Source of the DNA: Paenibacillus turicensis
GTDB lineage: Bacteria > Bacillota > Bacilli > Paenibacillales > Paenibacillaceae
Length of the DNA: 64,000 bases
Direction of reading: 5' to 3'
Assembly (NCBI RefSeq): GCF_017873435.1
Contig: NZ_JAGGKG010000013.1
Coordinates: 62,001 to 126,000, forward strand
The position numbers were made by a program, and so were the translations under genes. Positions 38,200 through 47,310 of this stretch are shown piece after piece. Numbering within the stretch: the first letter of the stretch is position 1; each line of letters opens with the position of its first letter. Below the pieces are notes generated by a model. The model was given only the letters and a program-made list of their open reading frames with translations. It ran no database searches and was not told where the DNA came from.

Positions 38200-38631
38200 C
38201 TAACTAAGTACTTCGTTATTAAATGTAGTGAATACAATACAATCTACTTTCTTATTGTTTACGCGGTAATGCTCCCGAAAAACAACCTCTTGTGTAAACC
38301 CCGCTACCTTAGCTAAATAACAGCCATACCAGTCATTTCGCAATAAATAAAGCACAATTTTATGGCTCGCTGGCCATTGCTCAAAAATATATTTACATAT
38401 GAATTTAATTAAATTTCCGTTAAACAAAATTTGATTAATTATAAGTGACACATTAATATAGCTTTCAATTTCACTTACCGAAAAATAACAACATATTTTC
38501 TTGTTTTTTATGACAGCAAAGTTTTGTGAGAGAACCAAATCGTTACAAATGCTATTTTTCCATAGCATATTTGACTCTTCTACTTCATCAGCTTGCTTCT
38601 TTACAATTATCAGATTTTTGAATTTGCTCAC
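38200..38631 (-). CDS. GNAT-like acyltransferase (second in cluster)
   Basis: 143 residues from a GTG inside the end of the CPBP gene (44-base overlap, suggesting coupling; AGGAG about 11 bases upstream). The second half looks like the core of a GNAT fold: a beta strand (K-I-V-L-Y-L-L-R-N-D), then A-K-V-A-G-F and a C-terminal strand pair. The typical R/Q-x-x-G-x-G/A loop is not clear, so acyl-donor use is uncertain. It may transfer an acyl group to the peptides or serve self-resistance. Confidence 0.55.
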   Translation of the reverse strand: MSKFKNLIIVKKQADEVEESNMLWKNSICNDLVLSQNFAVIKNKKICCYFSVSEIESYINVSLIINQILFNGNLIKFICKYIFEQWPASHKIVLYLLRNDWYGCYLAKVAGFTQEVVFREHYRVNNKKVDCIVFTTFNNEVLS

Positions 38632-39187
38632 GATCTTTTTTCTCCTGTAATTTCAATATAAAGCAATTTCTACCTATATGAAGACCAACATTCATATAAG
38701 GAATGTATATGGCAGTAACAGTTAAGCATAGCGTAAATAGATACATTTCTACATAATCTGCAGTACTCTTATATTTGTGAATGACAACGAAAACCAAAGA
38801 AGAGAATAGGACTACAAAAATTAGGTTTAATGAATGGTTGGAAAAATAGATAAAGCTTTTTGACATTAGAGTAAATACAACACTTCTCCAAAAGACTTCT
38901 TCCCAAATTCCAGTCACAATGTGTAGATTATTGAGGGGTATTTTGATGTCTGGCTTGATGAAGGAGCCTTTGACAATTAAATTAGTTATGGATGTTAAGA
39001 ACGAAGAAAGGAAATATCCTACTGCAATGAAAACAAACTGCTTTAGCTCAAAATTTATTACCTTGTGATTGAAAAACATCAGCATAATTATGAATTCGAG
39101 AAAAATAACTAAAGAATGATTGACATATCTTTTTACGAAATAATACACAGCGAGCAACAGTAGTAAAACGATGAAATTAAATTCCAT
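38588..39187 (-). CDS. CPBP family intramembrane metalloprotease
   Basis: 199 residues, 5-6 membrane helices. The three family motifs are visible: E-E-V-F-W-R (EExxxR), F-V-V-I-H (FxxxH) and H-I-G-R-N (HxxxN). CPBP/Abi proteases cut prenylated proteins or small peptides and often sit in bacteriocin loci for processing or immunity. It overlaps the upstream GNAT gene by 11 bases and lies just downstream of three tiny peptide genes, so peptide processing or immunity is the likely role. Charged C-terminal tail. Confidence 0.8.
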   Translation of the reverse strand: MEFNFIVLLLLLAVYYFVKRYVNHSLVIFLEFIIMLMFFNHKVINFELKQFVFIAVGYFLSSFLTSITNLIVKGSFIKPDIKIPLNNLHIVTGIWEEVFWRSVVFTLMSKSFIYFSNHSLNLIFVVLFSSLVFVVIHKYKSTADYVEMYLFTLCLTVTAIYIPYMNVGLHIGRNCFILKLQEKKDREQIQKSDNCKEAS

Positions 39188-39683
39188 AAACTTCTCGATA
39201 CGTGCTTTTCATATTTTCTAGTTCATCTGGCAAAATAGAATAATAATAAATATCAACAGGCTCATCATTAATGATTAATCCGCGAGAAAATATCCCTTCT
39301 AAAAACAAGTTATAATTTTTCATCCCATTCAAAACACTTTTATTATTGCTGTAAACTGGCGTTAACACTTTATCCACATGAAAGCTTGAAAATAATTCTG
39401 CTAACATTTTCCCGATACAAACAACAGTAAATCTACTTAAGCGCCTTGTCATATATATACTTGGCATTGCAATCCTTACTCCTGTTTTGTTAGAAATTTG
39501 GGGCCAAAAAGCACCTAAGATTTCTTCTCCATAATAGAAGAGGTACGCATCATACAGAATTGATTCTGAGATTGTACCAATAAACTTTTGAAAATCTTTT
39601 TTTTTCGTACACTCTGTTATAAATTCCTTTTCCCGAGGAAGTAATGCTTGTCTTATTTCAATTTCATATTCAGTTCTTTTCAT
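39177..39683 (-). CDS. GNAT family acyltransferase (first in cluster)
   Basis: 168 residues from ATG 39683, chosen because AGGAAGTGAG lies just upstream; the open frame extends to 39740 but overlaps the peptide-gene spacer with no RBS. The end of the protein has the GNAT pattern: Y-S-N-N-K-S-V-L-N-G-M, then L-E-G-I-F-S-R-G, D-I-Y-Y-Y-S-I-L-P-D-E. It is the first gene after the three peptide genes (90-base gap). GNATs transfer the acyl chain in lipidated RiPPs such as goadvionin; the same role here is inference. Confidence 0.7.
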   Translation of the reverse strand: MKRTEYEIEIRQALLPREKEFITECTKKKDFQKFIGTISESILYDAYLFYYGEEILGAFWPQISNKTGVRIAMPSIYMTRRLSRFTVVCIGKMLAELFSSFHVDKVLTPVYSNNKSVLNGMKNYNLFLEGIFSRGLIINDEPVDIYYYSILPDELENMKSTYREVYGI

Positions 39684-39773
39684 ACTCTCACTTCCTAAAT
39701 AAAAAGCTCTCATAGAATATTCAACAATGCACATCGACATAATTTTTGCTGGTTTAATTAAGGAATATATTAA

Positions 39774-39860
39774 TTATGGATTTGGATTGTTTTTTAGCAT
39801 TTGAGGGACATCTAAGCTGTTGGACTTAGCATTGAATATTTTCTTGAACAACTTTAACAT
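39774..39860 (-). CDS. Small peptide 1 of a three-member family (candidate RiPP precursor)
   Basis: 28 residues, ATG with a perfect AAGGAGGTG 5-8 bases upstream. N-terminal amphipathic, basic part M-L-K-L-F-K-K-I-F-N, a middle A-K-S-N-S-L-D-V, then PQMLK and the tail NNPNP. The first 23 residues align without gaps to peptides 2 and 3 (KK at 6-7, N10, K12, PQMLK at 19-23). No Cys. Proposed to be a precursor whose N-terminal region is shared and whose tail varies; whether the tail or the amino end is modified is unknown. It could instead be a leaderless membrane-active peptide. Confidence 0.7.
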   Translation of the reverse strand: MLKLFKKIFNAKSNSLDVPQMLKNNPNP

Positions 39861-39901
39861 GTGAACACCTCCTTACTTTAATTAAATACTGAAAGAGGGA
39901 T

Positions 39902-40045
39902 TTAAATAGGAATTGGTACTGGACCGGTTCCTCCACCGCCTCCGCCGCCGCCACCTGAACCTCCTCCTGATCCACCTTTAAGCATTTGTGGTGGTTCTAT
40001 GTTGTTGTTTTTATTATTGAGTAATTTCTTGAGAAAACTTAACAT
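39902..40045 (-). CDS. Small peptide 2 with polyglycine tail (candidate RiPP precursor)
   Basis: 47 residues, AAAGGAGGTGCTGCC before the ATG. The first 23 residues follow the family pattern (M-L-S-F-L-K-K-L-L-N ... PQMLK). The tail is GGSGGGS, then nine Gly, then TGPVPIPI. The polyglycine DNA is strikingly GC-rich for this window. Glycine-rich tracts occur in heterocycle-containing peptides such as microcin B17, but no cyclodehydratase is seen here. The gap to peptide 1 is about 40 bases. Confidence 0.7.
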   Translation of the reverse strand: MLSFLKKLLNNKNNNIEPPQMLKGGSGGGSGGGGGGGGGTGPVPIPI

Positions 40046-40086
40046 GGCAGCACCTCCTTTATTCATTTCATTGTTTTACAATAATA

Positions 40087-40185
40087 TTAAGTCTCTTTAG
40101 GTTCAGGATCTTTGCCTTTAAGCATCTGAGGTACTTCTAAGCTGTCGTGTTTAACATTTAATATTTTCTTGAACAAATTGAACAT
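40087..40185 (-). CDS. Small peptide 3 of the family (candidate RiPP precursor)
   Basis: 32 residues, AAGGAGGCAGGTCAC before the ATG. N-terminal M-F-N-L-F-K-K-I-L-N, then V-K-H-D-S-L-E-V, PQMLK and the charged tail GKDPEPKET. It is the first of the three after the ACP gene (about 36 bases). Each of the three genes has its own strong RBS, which argues that all are translated. I do not recognise the family. Confidence 0.7.
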   Translation of the reverse strand: MFNLFKKILNVKHDSLEVPQMLKGKDPEPKET

Positions 40186-40221
40186 GTGACCTGCCTCCTT
40201 CCTCTGACGATGTGCATTGAT

Positions 40222-40476
40222 TTATATTCTATGAGTTAACAAGTTTTCAACCATGCTTATAAAATCTGAAATGGTAAACTGTTCATTTATCGTTAAATCA
40301 TCTTCGGGAAATTGAAAATCAAACTCATCTTCGATCTTTGTAACAATTGATATATAGCTAAGAGAGTCAATTCTTAAATCATCAAGTAAGCTCATAGAAT
40401 CATTGATTTCAGTGACAGGCGAATGACTAGCAATAATTGCATATATTTTTTCTGTTATTCCTTCTCTAGTGCTCAT
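40222..40476 (-). CDS. Acyl carrier protein next to the acyl ligase
   Basis: 84 residues. The phosphopantetheine Ser is in L-R-I-D-S-L-S-Y, a standard D-S-L motif. It overlaps the upstream acyl ligase by 4 bases, so the ligase very likely charges this ACP. It is distinct from the ACP at 34101. The BtrH-like gene upstream and the peptide genes downstream suggest a carrier from which an acyl group is transferred. Confidence 0.9.
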   Translation of the reverse strand: MSTREGITEKIYAIIASHSPVTEINDSMSLLDDLRIDSLSYISIVTKIEDEFDFQFPEDDLTINEQFTISDFISMVENLLTHRI

Positions 40477-41942
40477 GTTAAATTATCCTGTTTAATACGT
40501 ACTTGTTTACCTGTTGCATTTAGCTCGACTTGCTCTTCAAATAAAATCTGCTTTGGAATTTTAAAACTACTTAACCTTTCCTTACAATAGAGGTATAACA
40601 TTTTTTCCGTAACACTAGCCCCTGAAACAAGAACAACTTTTGCAATAGGCGCCTCTCCAAGCACCTCATGTTTGACGCCATATACAAATGCATTTTGTAC
40701 ATCTTGGTGAGATAACAGGCATTCTTCTATCTCTTCAGGGTATACATTTTGCCCTCCTACAATTAACATATTTTTAATTCTTCCTAAAACATATAAATAC
40801 CCCTGCTCATCAAACATGCCAAGATCTCCAGTTCTAAACCAGTCGTTAACAAAAGTTACTGCGTTCATAGTGGGATTTTTATAGTACCCTTTAGTAACGC
40901 AGTCACCTTTAACGACAATTTGACCACGTGTCCCAATTGGGCATTCCTCTCCATTTTCATCTATAATGGCAATCTTTATATGAGGCATGGGTTTCCCCGC
41001 AGAACCAAGTGGAACCGCCCCGTCGCCGACATATCCAGTGATCATAGAACATGTCTCAGTCATGCCATAACATTGCATAATTCGGCAATTAGGTAGAGTA
41101 TTAGCTAGCTCCTCTGTAAAGCTTTTAGTTACAGGCTCTCCTCCCATAACTAAACCTTTTAATGAAGCTAAGTCTTCAGCAGATGCGTTATTAAAAACAA
41201 TTTTAGCTAGAGAAGCAGTAGCTCCTGAAAATACGACCTCATACTGCTTGATTAATTTTGCAATTTTAACAGGATTAATAGCTCCTTGATAAATAACAAG
41301 CTTTCCTTTGTGATATAGCACAACGAGTAATTGGGCAATTAGAGATGCTACGTAACGTAGTGGACCAATAATTAATTCACAGCTTCCTTCTTCTAACTCG
41401 AAGGACTCAGCTATTCCTTTCAATGCTGATAAAATATTACCATGAGTTAACTCTACATATTTTGGATTTGAGGATGTGCCTGTTGTGGGTAAAATCAAGG
41501 CAAGTGGATTATACTCTAATTCAGAGTCATAGTTGGATTCATAATTGTTATTAATATCCTTCTGTTCTTGAACTAGATGCTCTGTTAAAACAATTGTGTG
41601 CAATCCAGTAAGCTCTCTATTGTTGTCTGCTGATTCCATAATAATAGTATCCGCATTACAATTCTCAGCTATAGCGCTTATTTCAGCATCTGTAAGTTGT
41701 TCACCTAAGGGGATGACTGTTTTCCCAGCAAACCAGCTTGCAAAAAGCGAAATAACAAATGGAAAGTCATTAGGAAGCAACATAATGACGTTTTTACTAC
41801 TATTCTTCAACTTATTCGCTACAATTGCAGAGAAGGTGAACAAGTCTTTATAACTTAATTGCTCATCCTTACAATTCACTAATGCTATTGAATAGCTAGA
41901 TTTCATATTTTCTATTATTTCTTTAAGGTTGTAATAAGACAT
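40473..41942 (-). CDS. AMP-dependent acyl-ACP/acyl-CoA ligase
   Basis: 489 residues. ANL-family motifs: P-T-T-G-T-S-S-N-P-K-Y (A3), Y-G-M-T-E-T, R-T-G-D-L-G, G-R-I-K-N-M-L-I-V-G-G-Q-N-V-Y-P and the C-terminal Lys in T-G-K-Q-V. The I-V-G-G-Q-N-V-Y-P-E-E pattern is that of acyl-CoA or acyl-ACP ligases rather than amino acid A domains. It presumably activates a carboxylic acid and loads the adjoining ACP, as a PKS starter or as a group for transfer. Substrate unknown. Confidence 0.88.
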   Translation of the reverse strand: MSYYNLKEIIENMKSSYSIALVNCKDEQLSYKDLFTFSAIVANKLKNSSKNVIMLLPNDFPFVISLFASWFAGKTVIPLGEQLTDAEISAIAENCNADTIIMESADNNRELTGLHTIVLTEHLVQEQKDINNNYESNYDSELEYNPLALILPTTGTSSNPKYVELTHGNILSALKGIAESFELEEGSCELIIGPLRYVASLIAQLLVVLYHKGKLVIYQGAINPVKIAKLIKQYEVVFSGATASLAKIVFNNASAEDLASLKGLVMGGEPVTKSFTEELANTLPNCRIMQCYGMTETCSMITGYVGDGAVPLGSAGKPMPHIKIAIIDENGEECPIGTRGQIVVKGDCVTKGYYKNPTMNAVTFVNDWFRTGDLGMFDEQGYLYVLGRIKNMLIVGGQNVYPEEIEECLLSHQDVQNAFVYGVKHEVLGEAPIAKVVLVSGASVTEKMLYLYCKERLSSFKIPKQILFEEQVELNATGKQVRIKQDNLT

Positions 41943-41958
41943 AATGCTATATTCCCCC

Positions 41959-42897
41959 TTATATAAGTAGTCTATGAAATACAGAGCGCTCTAACTTTTT
42001 AATATCATATATTTTGTTTATCGCGGATAAATAATCGAGGTTCCGATTAGAAAATGAACATTTGGTAAATAACAGCTTTAAGCCCATATACATGCTTCCA
42101 ATTTCTACAATTTTTTTTGCAATCTCTTTTTTTGTATCAGATATACTACTATTCATAATCGTTTCAAGAAAAAGCATGCGTGAAGCATATAACCCACTAA
42201 CAACAATACATGCTGCCATTTCTAGCATATGAGTTGAAACATGAACGTCTTTTTCTCCATTCATAATAGATTCTATTTCCTTTACCAGCTTATCGAAATT
42301 GTTGTAGCCTTTTTCTTCATCATTAAAATAGCTTTTAAGAGATTCGTGGATATAACCACTGCGCTTTTCTTCAGTATGGGATTTCTTTATTTCTGGATCT
42401 AGTGTAAATATGACTGATTTACTTATGTAGTAATCGTCAATTTCAACCCATCCTTGGTAGGCTGACGGAGGAATTGTTGGAATATAAGAGTCACTAATCA
42501 AGTATTTATTGTGATTAAGATCAAATACATTAACATAATGATTGGAGTGTACTGTAAGTTGTGTCGTGAAGGTAGGTGTGTAAGTTAGACAGCTACTATC
42601 TATATGTAAGATAGTCATGTCTTTAGCAGAGGTTTTACGTTTTAATAGGTTATGTTGGTTTTCTGAGATGTGACTCGTTAGGGTGATTCCTAACTCTTTG
42701 CTTGCATTATCAAATAATTGCTTAATTGGACTAAAAATGCCTCCTATATCAATGTTATACTCTGTATCTAGCATGTTATTGCAGCAGATTAGATCAGATT
42801 CAAGGATCAATTTCCCAATTCTTAAAAAATGATTTCGGATACTTCCCGTTAAACAATGTATGGCTACGTGTGGTTCATGTCCTAATAAATCATTGAT
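41959..42897 (-). CDS. BtrH-like cysteine acyltransferase (BtrH_N-type fold)
   Basis: About 312 residues if started at AUC 42897. The N-terminal part has H-C-L-T-G-S-I-R-N-H-F with the candidate catalytic Cys (codon 42855-42853), then H-S-N-H-Y-V-N-V with the His and L-I-S-D-S-Y with the Asp. BtrH of butirosin moves an acyl group from an ACP to an amine. No ATG, GTG or TTG lies upstream of the Cys in this frame; six G (42905-42910) sit 7 bases before AUC. A TTG at 42810 would remove the Cys. An out-of-frame ATG at 42893 hits a stop after three codons, so a frameshift or sequence error is the alternative. Residues about 190-310 are an alpha-helical domain I do not recognise. Confidence 0.6.
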   Translation of the reverse strand: MNDLLGHEPHVAIHCLTGSIRNHFLRIGKLILESDLICCNNMLDTEYNIDIGGIFSPIKQLFDNASKELGITLTSHISENQHNLLKRKTSAKDMTILHIDSSCLTYTPTFTTQLTVHSNHYVNVFDLNHNKYLISDSYIPTIPPSAYQGWVEIDDYYISKSVIFTLDPEIKKSHTEEKRSGYIHESLKSYFNDEEKGYNNFDKLVKEIESIMNGEKDVHVSTHMLEMAACIVVSGLYASRMLFLETIMNSSISDTKKEIAKKIVEIGSMYMGLKLLFTKCSFSNRNLDYLSAINKIYDIKKLERSVFHRLLI

Positions 42898-42974
42898 ATT
42901 AAATCCCCCCAGTTACTCTCGAATAAATAAGAGAAAACTAAAAAACGACAGGAAAATGTATAATATTTTCTCAT

Positions 42975-42991
42975 ATGATATCTAATATCAT
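42975..42991. promoter_or_regulatory. 17-bp palindrome, candidate operator for the XRE regulator
   Basis: ATGATA-tctaa-TATCAT is a perfect inverted repeat in the gap between the XRE gene and the BtrH-like gene, where the promoter of the main operon should lie. A weak TATACA-like element follows about 20 bases downstream on the minus strand. Confidence 0.4.
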
Positions 42992-43005
42992 TATTTACAT
43001 AAACC

Positions 43006-43037
43006 ACCTATTGTGCCTAAACATAGGAACAATAGGT
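43006..43037 (-). terminator. Hairpin after the XRE gene
   Basis: ACCTATTGT(T)CCTA and TAGGCACAATAGGT form a 13-14 bp stem with one mismatch and a 4-base loop. There is no T run after it, so it may be a weak terminator or an attenuator between the regulatory and the biosynthetic genes. Confidence 0.5.
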
Positions 43038-43061
43038 CGTAAGTGTTTCTAACCTTATTTT

Positions 43062-43379
43062 CTAAAGGCTTAGTTTATAAATTAACTGTAAAATATCTTT
43101 CACACGTTCTTGCTGTTTTGCATCAAATGACTCAATGACATTCACTATTCTTGGGTCACACTTAGGGTAATGGGTATATCCGGTTAGTATATAATCGCAG
43201 CTTACGCCAAGAATTTGTGATATATTGTATAAAGTATCAATGGAAAATCCTTTTTTCCCAGTTTCAATTTCGTACAAAAATTTTGAGGATATCCCTACCA
43301 TCTCTGCGAAAACTTCTCTCGTATAATTATTCGTCTCTCTTAAAAACTTAATTCTTGAGCCCACAACTGTATGTATCAA
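43062..43379 (-). CDS. XRE family transcriptional regulator
   Basis: 105 residues from TTG 43379 (AAAGGGTGA five bases upstream); a GTG at 43388 overlaps the RBS. A helix-turn-helix occupies residues about 10-65 (I-K-F-L-R-E...F-A-E-M-V-G-I-S-S-K-F-L-Y-E-I-E-T-G-K-K-G-F-S). The C-terminal 40 residues are helical. It lies in an operon with the PPTase and probably controls the cluster, perhaps through the palindrome at 42975. Confidence 0.88.
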   Translation of the reverse strand: MIHTVVGSRIKFLRETNNYTREVFAEMVGISSKFLYEIETGKKGFSIDTLYNISQILGVSCDYILTGYTHYPKCDPRIVNVIESFDAKQQERVKDILQLIYKLSL

Positions 43380-43393
43380 TAGGTTCACCCTTT

Positions 43394-44092
43394 CTAATTT
43401 AATTCTAGAAAAGCATCTACAATTGATCTTATATCCAATATTTGTATTCCCTCACATTCATCCACCATGTCAACACAAGTACTTACTACGTAGTTTTGAT
43501 CAATCATAAAACGTTGAAAATACCAATCCTTATTCTCAATCCTTTTTACTCTAGCCATTTCTTTGTCTTTTACAGTTGAAAAGCTATCCAGTGGGATAGA
43601 TAATCCTTTGCCTACAGCCTTAACATAGCTTTCTTTAGCAGTCCAAATTTCATAAAAATGTAAGGACTGATGGTCTTCTTCGGATCGGCTTGTTATTGAT
43701 GCATATTCTTCGTCAGCAAAAAACCTTTGGGCAATTCCATGGTCTACCCTCTGTATTCGTTCTATGTCTACCCCTACCTGTTCAGATGAACTAACTACTA
43801 GGACAACCCAGTCTCCAGCGTGAGAAATATTAAAGCCAATATGCACATCCAAATCAACTAAATGAGGTTTCCCATAGAAATCCCTTGAAAAGCTGAGATT
43901 ATATGCAGGCTTATGTAAAATTTCAGATAATACAACTCTAGTTAAAATATCTCCAGTGACCCCTCGTAATGTATCTACTAAATGGTGAAACCTTCGCAAT
44001 TTTGTAGTCCTTTCAGTAGGAAGCTTATTATATAATGCAACTAAATATGTAAGGGGAAATTCTGTTATTTTTACAGCATAAGTTTGCAGCAT
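43394..44092 (-). CDS. Sfp-type 4-prime-phosphopantetheinyl transferase
   Basis: 232 residues from ATG 44092 (GGGAG upstream); the frame extends to 44161 without RBS. Motifs V-G-V-D-I-E-R-I and E-I-W-T-A-K-E-S-Y-V-K-A-V-G-K-G-L are those of the Sfp class. It transfers phosphopantetheine from CoA to the carrier domains of the PKS, the A-T protein and the two ACPs. It opens the cluster and ends 14 bases before the XRE gene. The chromosome also has acpS (48751) for fatty acid synthesis. Confidence 0.93.
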   Translation of the reverse strand: MLQTYAVKITEFPLTYLVALYNKLPTERTTKLRRFHHLVDTLRGVTGDILTRVVLSEILHKPAYNLSFSRDFYGKPHLVDLDVHIGFNISHAGDWVVLVVSSSEQVGVDIERIQRVDHGIAQRFFADEEYASITSRSEEDHQSLHFYEIWTAKESYVKAVGKGLSIPLDSFSTVKDKEMARVKRIENKDWYFQRFMIDQNYVVSTCVDMVDECEGIQILDIRSIVDAFLELN

Positions 44093-44333
44093 CTTTTTTT
44101 CTCCCAGCGAAAATGAATTATGAGATATATAATAATATAATTCACTCAATAAAAAAACCATATATAACCTTATTTACGATTTTATGATGATTTAATTAAT
44201 GAATGTACATATAATCTTTATTTTCCACAAAAAATGTTTAATTTACTAATTTCCACAATATTCTTAATATGATAGTATTATCAATAGATTTTTCGGCCGA
44301 TGAATCAATATACATTAAGAAGGGTTTGAAAAT

Positions 44334-44900
44334 ATGAAAAAAATAAAGTTGAAAACGCTTTCTATTATTATGTGTTCGATAATGTCCCTTTCTTTATTTG
44401 CAGCTAGTGTATACGCTGCTTCTGGGGCTATGATTCATGATGTAACTGCACAACAGCAAGAAGGCGACTATTTATGTTGGGCGGCCGTATCTAGTATGGC
44501 TGGAAAATATTTAGGGAAATCTAATGCAACCCAATATAACATTGTAAAAAACGTCAAAGGCGTATATATGGACACTACCGGAACGGTTTACGATGCACAA
44601 CAAGGGTTATCAGGTTATGGGATAAGCTCTTCTGCTTCACTTTCAGTCCCCTCCTACAACACAATTGTAAGTAACATCGACAATTATTCTAATGTTTTAG
44701 CCTTTACGAGTCGGACTGGTTCTTCGATTGGCCATGCCTTTGTGATTAAAGGATATTATTATAACACCTCTAATAACACTCAAAATTTATATTATGTAGA
44801 TCCAACAGATGCTTCAAGCAACATTTCGAACTATTCCACCTTCAAAAGCAATTCAACACAAAAATGGGTTAATACAGTAAGTAACATAAAACTAAATTAA
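44334..44900 (+). CDS. Secreted papain-like/C39-like cysteine protease
   Basis: 188 residues. A signal peptide (basic start, hydrophobic run, V-Y-A-A cleavage about residue 29) is followed by a cysteine peptidase domain: catalytic Cys in Y-L-C-W-A-A-V-S-S-M, His in G-H-A-F-V-I-K-G-Y, and Asp or Asn in Y-Y-V-D-P. It resembles short bacterial papain-like enzymes (C70 or C39_2 type). It is divergent from the cluster and could cut the exported peptide or act as a secreted factor; neither is shown. Confidence 0.8.
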   Translation: MKKIKLKTLSIIMCSIMSLSLFAASVYAASGAMIHDVTAQQQEGDYLCWAAVSSMAGKYLGKSNATQYNIVKNVKGVYMDTTGTVYDAQQGLSGYGISSSASLSVPSYNTIVSNIDNYSNVLAFTSRTGSSIGHAFVIKGYYYNTSNNTQNLYYVDPTDASSNISNYSTFKSNSTQKWVNTVSNIKLN

Positions 44901-44947
44901 ATTTTAAAAACTTACACTAAAAATTGAATATTATTGGAGGGGTAGTT

Positions 44948-45712
44948 TTGAAAACTCGCACAATTATATTAACGATTTTATTTGCGATGTTAACTTTGGG
45001 CAATGCTGCATATGCAGATTCAGGTTTCGAGAAAGCGGATGCTGCGATTACGAATGCAATTCAGGAGGAATATAGTCAATTTTATGCCGAATCCCTTGAA
45101 TCGCAAAAAAGTGAATTTCATGGCGATGGGAAAGTCAGTTTCCATGAAGCTACTCTTGGGGAAGGTATTGCATATTATAAGCTAAATGTCCAAGGCGATG
45201 GAGTTTCGCATGAATTGCTAGGTTATAAATTCCCACTCTATCTTGAGGGAGAGCAGGTTGCCGTAGTTGATGCCACATCAGAATCAGGTGTATGGAAAAT
45301 TTTCAATATTAGTAACCATAACGATTTTGACAATACAATTAAGCAATTAGAATCTGATTATGCAAATCAAGGCAAGATCGAGCTCATTGACGATAAACGT
45401 TATGACCTAAATTACCTCTATACTGAAAGTGCAAATAATGAAGAGTATATTAATCTAACCAATGAAGAAAGTATAACATCTACAGAAATTATGAACATGG
45501 TTAATGACTCAACAGACGCTTCAAATGATGTACAACAAAAAACTCGTGATGGCGCAATTTTAGTTGGTGGCGGTTCTAACCTCTCTGCTTCTACTTCTAG
45601 CCATACCTCCTTATTACAACCTATTATTTTATTTGGTTTATCTCTTCTATTTGCAATTCCTGTTTTCTTAGTACTGATTAATAAAAGAAAAGCTTCTAGT
45701 AAGTTGAAATAA
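44948..45712 (+). CDS. Secreted protein with C-terminal membrane anchor, unknown
   Basis: 254 residues from TTG 44948 (GGAGGGG 5 bases upstream). An N-terminal signal peptide ends near Y-A-D; a C-terminal membrane helix with R-K-A-S-S-K tail anchors it. No LPxTG is seen. The middle shows no family I recognise. A gap of 47 bases after the protease gene, on the same strand, suggests one operon and perhaps a partner or inhibitor role. Confidence 0.7.
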   Translation: MKTRTIILTILFAMLTLGNAAYADSGFEKADAAITNAIQEEYSQFYAESLESQKSEFHGDGKVSFHEATLGEGIAYYKLNVQGDGVSHELLGYKFPLYLEGEQVAVVDATSESGVWKIFNISNHNDFDNTIKQLESDYANQGKIELIDDKRYDLNYLYTESANNEEYINLTNEESITSTEIMNMVNDSTDASNDVQQKTRDGAILVGGGSNLSASTSSHTSLLQPIILFGLSLLFAIPVFLVLINKRKASSKLK

Positions 45713-45720
45713 GCACCAAA

Positions 45721-45758
45721 AAAACAGGTCAGGACTAAAGTGCTCCTAACCTGTTTTC
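45721..45758. terminator. Terminator between the protease operon and bglA
   Basis: AAAACAGGT-ca-GGA and TCC-ta-ACCTGTTTT form a stem with flanking A and T runs, so it can serve both convergent genes. Confidence 0.8.
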
Positions 45759-45799
45759 CTCTCTATTTCTAATCTAGTTTACATTTTAGCGATTTCACA

Positions 45800-47266
<1,467 letters not shown>

Positions 47267-47310
47267 TTACCTCCTTAAGTATTTGAGAACATAAAACATA
47301 ATAGACAATA

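Noticed and set aside
17222..44092. Edeine or zwittermicin cluster
   Set aside because: It shares the FkbH-type chemistry but lacks the other genes expected for either, such as the aminomalonyl pathway or the large NRPS set, as far as I can recall them.
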